16,634 nt of DNA from UBA7236 sp043727235. GTDB lineage: Bacteria > Bacteroidota > Bacteroidia > Chitinophagales > BACL12. Positions 15,221-16,634 of the stretch are shown one piece after another (position 1 is the stretch's first letter; each line of letters begins with the position of its first letter). Below the pieces are notes generated by a model. The model was not told where the DNA came from, searched no databases, and was given only the letters and a program-made list of their open reading frames with translations. Location: NCBI GenBank assembly GCA_043727235.1, contig JAYSYX010000014.1:1-16634 (forward strand), given 5' to 3'. The position numbers were made by a program, and so were the translations under genes.

Positions 15221-15281
15221 ATCCGCCTGATCCGCGTCATCTGCGCCTGCCTGCTGACCGCGTCAGGCAGGTTCCTTTTTT
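15221..15281. repeat. Three 9-bp tandem units leading into a GC-rich hairpin and T-rich tail
   Basis: ATCCGCCTG, ATCCGCGTC and ATCTGCGCC follow one another (15221-15247). CCTGCCTG (15246-15253) then pairs perfectly with CAGGCAGG (15264-15271) across 10 nt, followed by TTCCTTTTTT. The hairpin plus T-rich tail could terminate plus-strand transcripts such as purC, though it lies about 360 nt past that gene and looks more like part of a mobile intergenic repeat. Confidence 0.55.
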
Positions 15282-15312
15282 ATTCCACCGCTTGTTTTCT
15301 TCCTATGACTTT

Positions 15313-15348
15313 CCTATTTCCTAGGTCCTATTTCTTATTTCCTATTTC
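15313..15348. repeat. CCTATTTC repeated three times at 14-bp spacing
   Basis: Exact copies at 15313-15320, 15327-15334 and 15341-15348 lie in a pyrimidine-rich strand-biased stretch (about 15290-15355). It looks like low-complexity or slipped-strand expansion; no function is evident. Confidence 0.6.
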
Positions 15349-15358
15349 TAATTTTTGC

Positions 15359-15389
15359 AAAAAAAATCCCGACCTGTTAAAGCCGGGAT
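15359..15389 (-). terminator. Rho-independent terminator of the minus-strand surface-protein gene
   Basis: On the minus strand ATCCCGGC (15389-15382) pairs with GTCGGGAT (15373-15366) over 8 bp including one G-U, with an 8-nt loop, and is followed by eight T (15366-15359; the first T also closes the stem). The wobble position would be an A-C mismatch on the plus strand, so it is oriented for the gene ending at 15412, whose stop codon lies 22 nt upstream. Confidence 0.85.
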
Positions 15390-15411
15390 CTATAATTAAA
15401 ACGTTGAATTA

Positions 15412-16634
15412 CTATTTAGCAATCACCACTTGTTTATTTAATGTAAATCCATTTTGTTCTACGCTTAATAAATAAATGCTGTTTGATATTCCGGAAACAT
15501 TTAGGGTAATGGCATTATTATTTTCTGTTACAGTAATAATATCTTCCAGAATTATATTTCCAAGCATATCAAATAATTTGATATTTGCATCGCCTTCATT
15601 AAAGTTTTCGAGAGCAACAGTGAAATTATCTGAAGCGGGATTTGGATAAATAGTGATCTGTGCATCTGCAATTGCATTTTCACTTAAGCGGAATAAAGTT
15701 GTAAATGATGCAGTGGCAGAATAATCAGAAAGAATACCACCGGCACATACGCTTCGCACTTTATAATTATATGTGGTTCCGGGAATTAAACCTGGAATTG
15801 TTTTAAAGTTGGATGTTGCATTTACAACAGTTGAGGTTCCTCCCACAGGAGCGTAACTCACTTTATATTTAATTGCATCCGGATCTGTGTTCCAATGTAA
15901 TTTAGCGGAAGTAGTAATGATATTATCTGCAAATAATCCCGTAGGTGCAGAAGCGCAAGGCACACATGCAGTTGTAAATGTTCCCATGCTTGCAGGAGAA
16001 ATTGCACCTGCACATGTAGTAATTAATTTATAATCGTAAGACGTGCAAGCAATTAAACCTGTTATGGTTACCGGAGGAGCAACTACAGGAACTGTAATCC
16101 ATGTTCCACCTGCGGTAGGACGATATTTAAGTGTATATCCTGTAGCACCGGCAACAGGGGTCCAGTTGAAATTTGCAGTAGTGGTGCTAACGGTTGTTGT
16201 AATTCCTGTTGCAGCTTCACAAACAAATGCATCACCTGTTGAAGCTAATGCTTCTTCCACAACATCGGGAGAAAATATATATACAAATGCTATAGTCTCT
16301 GATGCTCCTGCAGCAATGCTTGGAATGTAAAATGATATAGAATTTGCTATATCACCAACGGAACTTCCGCTAATAAAATAACCACCTGTTCCGGTCCAAA
16401 CATCTGAGGGCGTACCATCTCCTGTTCCAAAGTTTCCATAAGCTACTCTGGCGTTACTGTTTCTTGCACCAATTCCTAAATAACATCCATAAGTTAATCC
16501 CTCAGAAGTTACGAGAGCATCAGTACCAATTGGAGGATTTGAAACAATAGTATTATCGGTTGTAAAATCTCCGCTCCAGGGTTGATCATTATCGGGATCG
16601 ATGTTGCGCATATAATAAACATCGTTTAATGCAG
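15412..16634 (-). CDS. Fibronectin type III surface protein with T9SS type A sorting domain (5' part missing)
   Basis: This is the C-terminal 407 codons of a larger exported protein. The frame stays open to the window edge (ALNDVYY precedes the first in-window Met at 16611), so that Met is not the start. Counting from it, 1-128 is a beta-rich region of unknown family (NIDPDNDQPW, SFYIPSIAAGASETIAFVYIF). Residues 133-214 and 222-305 are two fibronectin type III domains (LKYRPTAGGTW, GLIACTSYDYK; KVSYAPVGG, GLIPGTTYNYKV). Residues 318-399 are a type A sorting domain (ITIYPNPASDNF, KLFDMLGN, ending KQVVIAK). The cysteines at 200, 216, 219 and 289 lie around the FnIII modules. It should be exported by the T9SS and anchored or released at the surface. 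Catalytic domains, if any, lie outside the window. Confidence 0.9.
   Translation of the reverse strand, partial: ALNDVYYMRNIDPDNDQPWSGDFTTDNTIVSNPPIGTDALVTSEGLTYGCYLGIGARNSNARVAYGNFGTGDGTPSDVWTGTGGYFISGSSVGDIANSISFYIPSIAAGASETIAFVYIFSPDVVEEALASTGDAFVCEAATGITTTVSTTTANFNWTPVAGATGYTLKYRPTAGGTWITVPVVAPPVTITGLIACTSYDYKLITTCAGAISPASMGTFTTACVPCASAPTGLFADNIITTSAKLHWNTDPDAIKYKVSYAPVGGTSTVVNATSNFKTIPGLIPGTTYNYKVRSVCAGGILSDYSATASFTTLFRLSENAIADAQITIYPNPASDNFTVALENFNEGDANIKLFDMLGNIILEDIITVTENNNAITLNVSGISNSIYLLSVEQNGFTLNKQVVIAK

Larger units (their letters stand above)
14887..15411. other. 525-bp gene-free, repeat-rich spacer
   Basis: No credible coding region is present. Its contents are listed separately: a nested hairpin (14948-14978), a 34-bp direct repeat (15043-15131), a three-copy 9-bp tandem followed by a GC hairpin (15221-15281), a CCTATTTC triplet (15313-15348) and the terminator of the gene arriving from the right (15359-15389). 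Composition switches between AT-rich and locally GC-rich blocks, which suggests several small repeat elements accumulated here. Confidence 0.7.

Overview
The window looks like chromosomal DNA from a Bacteroidota bacterium. It is AT-rich and its intact start-proximal promoter motifs are TAnnTTTG boxes. It encodes type IX secretion (T9SS) parts and cargo: a PorP/SprF protein, a PorE-like OmpA protein, and both type A and type B C-terminal sorting domains. A gliding or at least T9SS-bearing, probably environmental, member of the phylum is likely. Genus cannot be judged from the sequence alone.

Layout. 1-154: a short leader with one promoter-like box. 155-2845 (+): mtaB (tRNA methylthiotransferase) and a divergent, enlarged Lgt-family protein. 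3002-10517 (+): a surface/secretion cluster of two gapless 615-residue paralogues (choice-of-anchor L, Calx-beta-like and Ig/PKD-like regions, type B sorting domain), then PorP/SprF, then a PorE-like protein, closed by a good intrinsic terminator at 10534-10565. 10566-10823: a two-copy 59-bp-period intergenic repeat. 10824-11237 (-): a DUF423 membrane protein. 11316-13907 (+): a membrane-anchored protein with a DUF3352-like middle and a beta-propeller-like C-terminus. These last two genes diverge from two -7 boxes that abut head to head. 13942-14886 (+): purC. 14887-15411: a gene-free, repeat-rich stretch with several hairpins and a minus-strand terminator. 15412-16634 (-): the 3' part of a large fibronectin type III protein with a type A sorting domain, running off the right edge.

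How the genes fit together. The 3002-10517 block reads as a secretion-and-attachment module: type B cargo is exported by the T9SS and is expected to depend on a dedicated PorP/SprF barrel, while the PorE-like protein ties the apparatus to peptidoglycan. The most unusual part is the C-terminal about 120 residues of the PorE-like protein. They resemble a retropepsin-like (clan AA) aspartic protease whose catalytic Asp has become Asn, which suggests a pseudo-protease or binding domain fused to the peptidoglycan anchor. The Lgt homologue lacks residues known to be essential in E. coli Lgt. All homology statements come from reading the protein sequences by eye; no database search was run.
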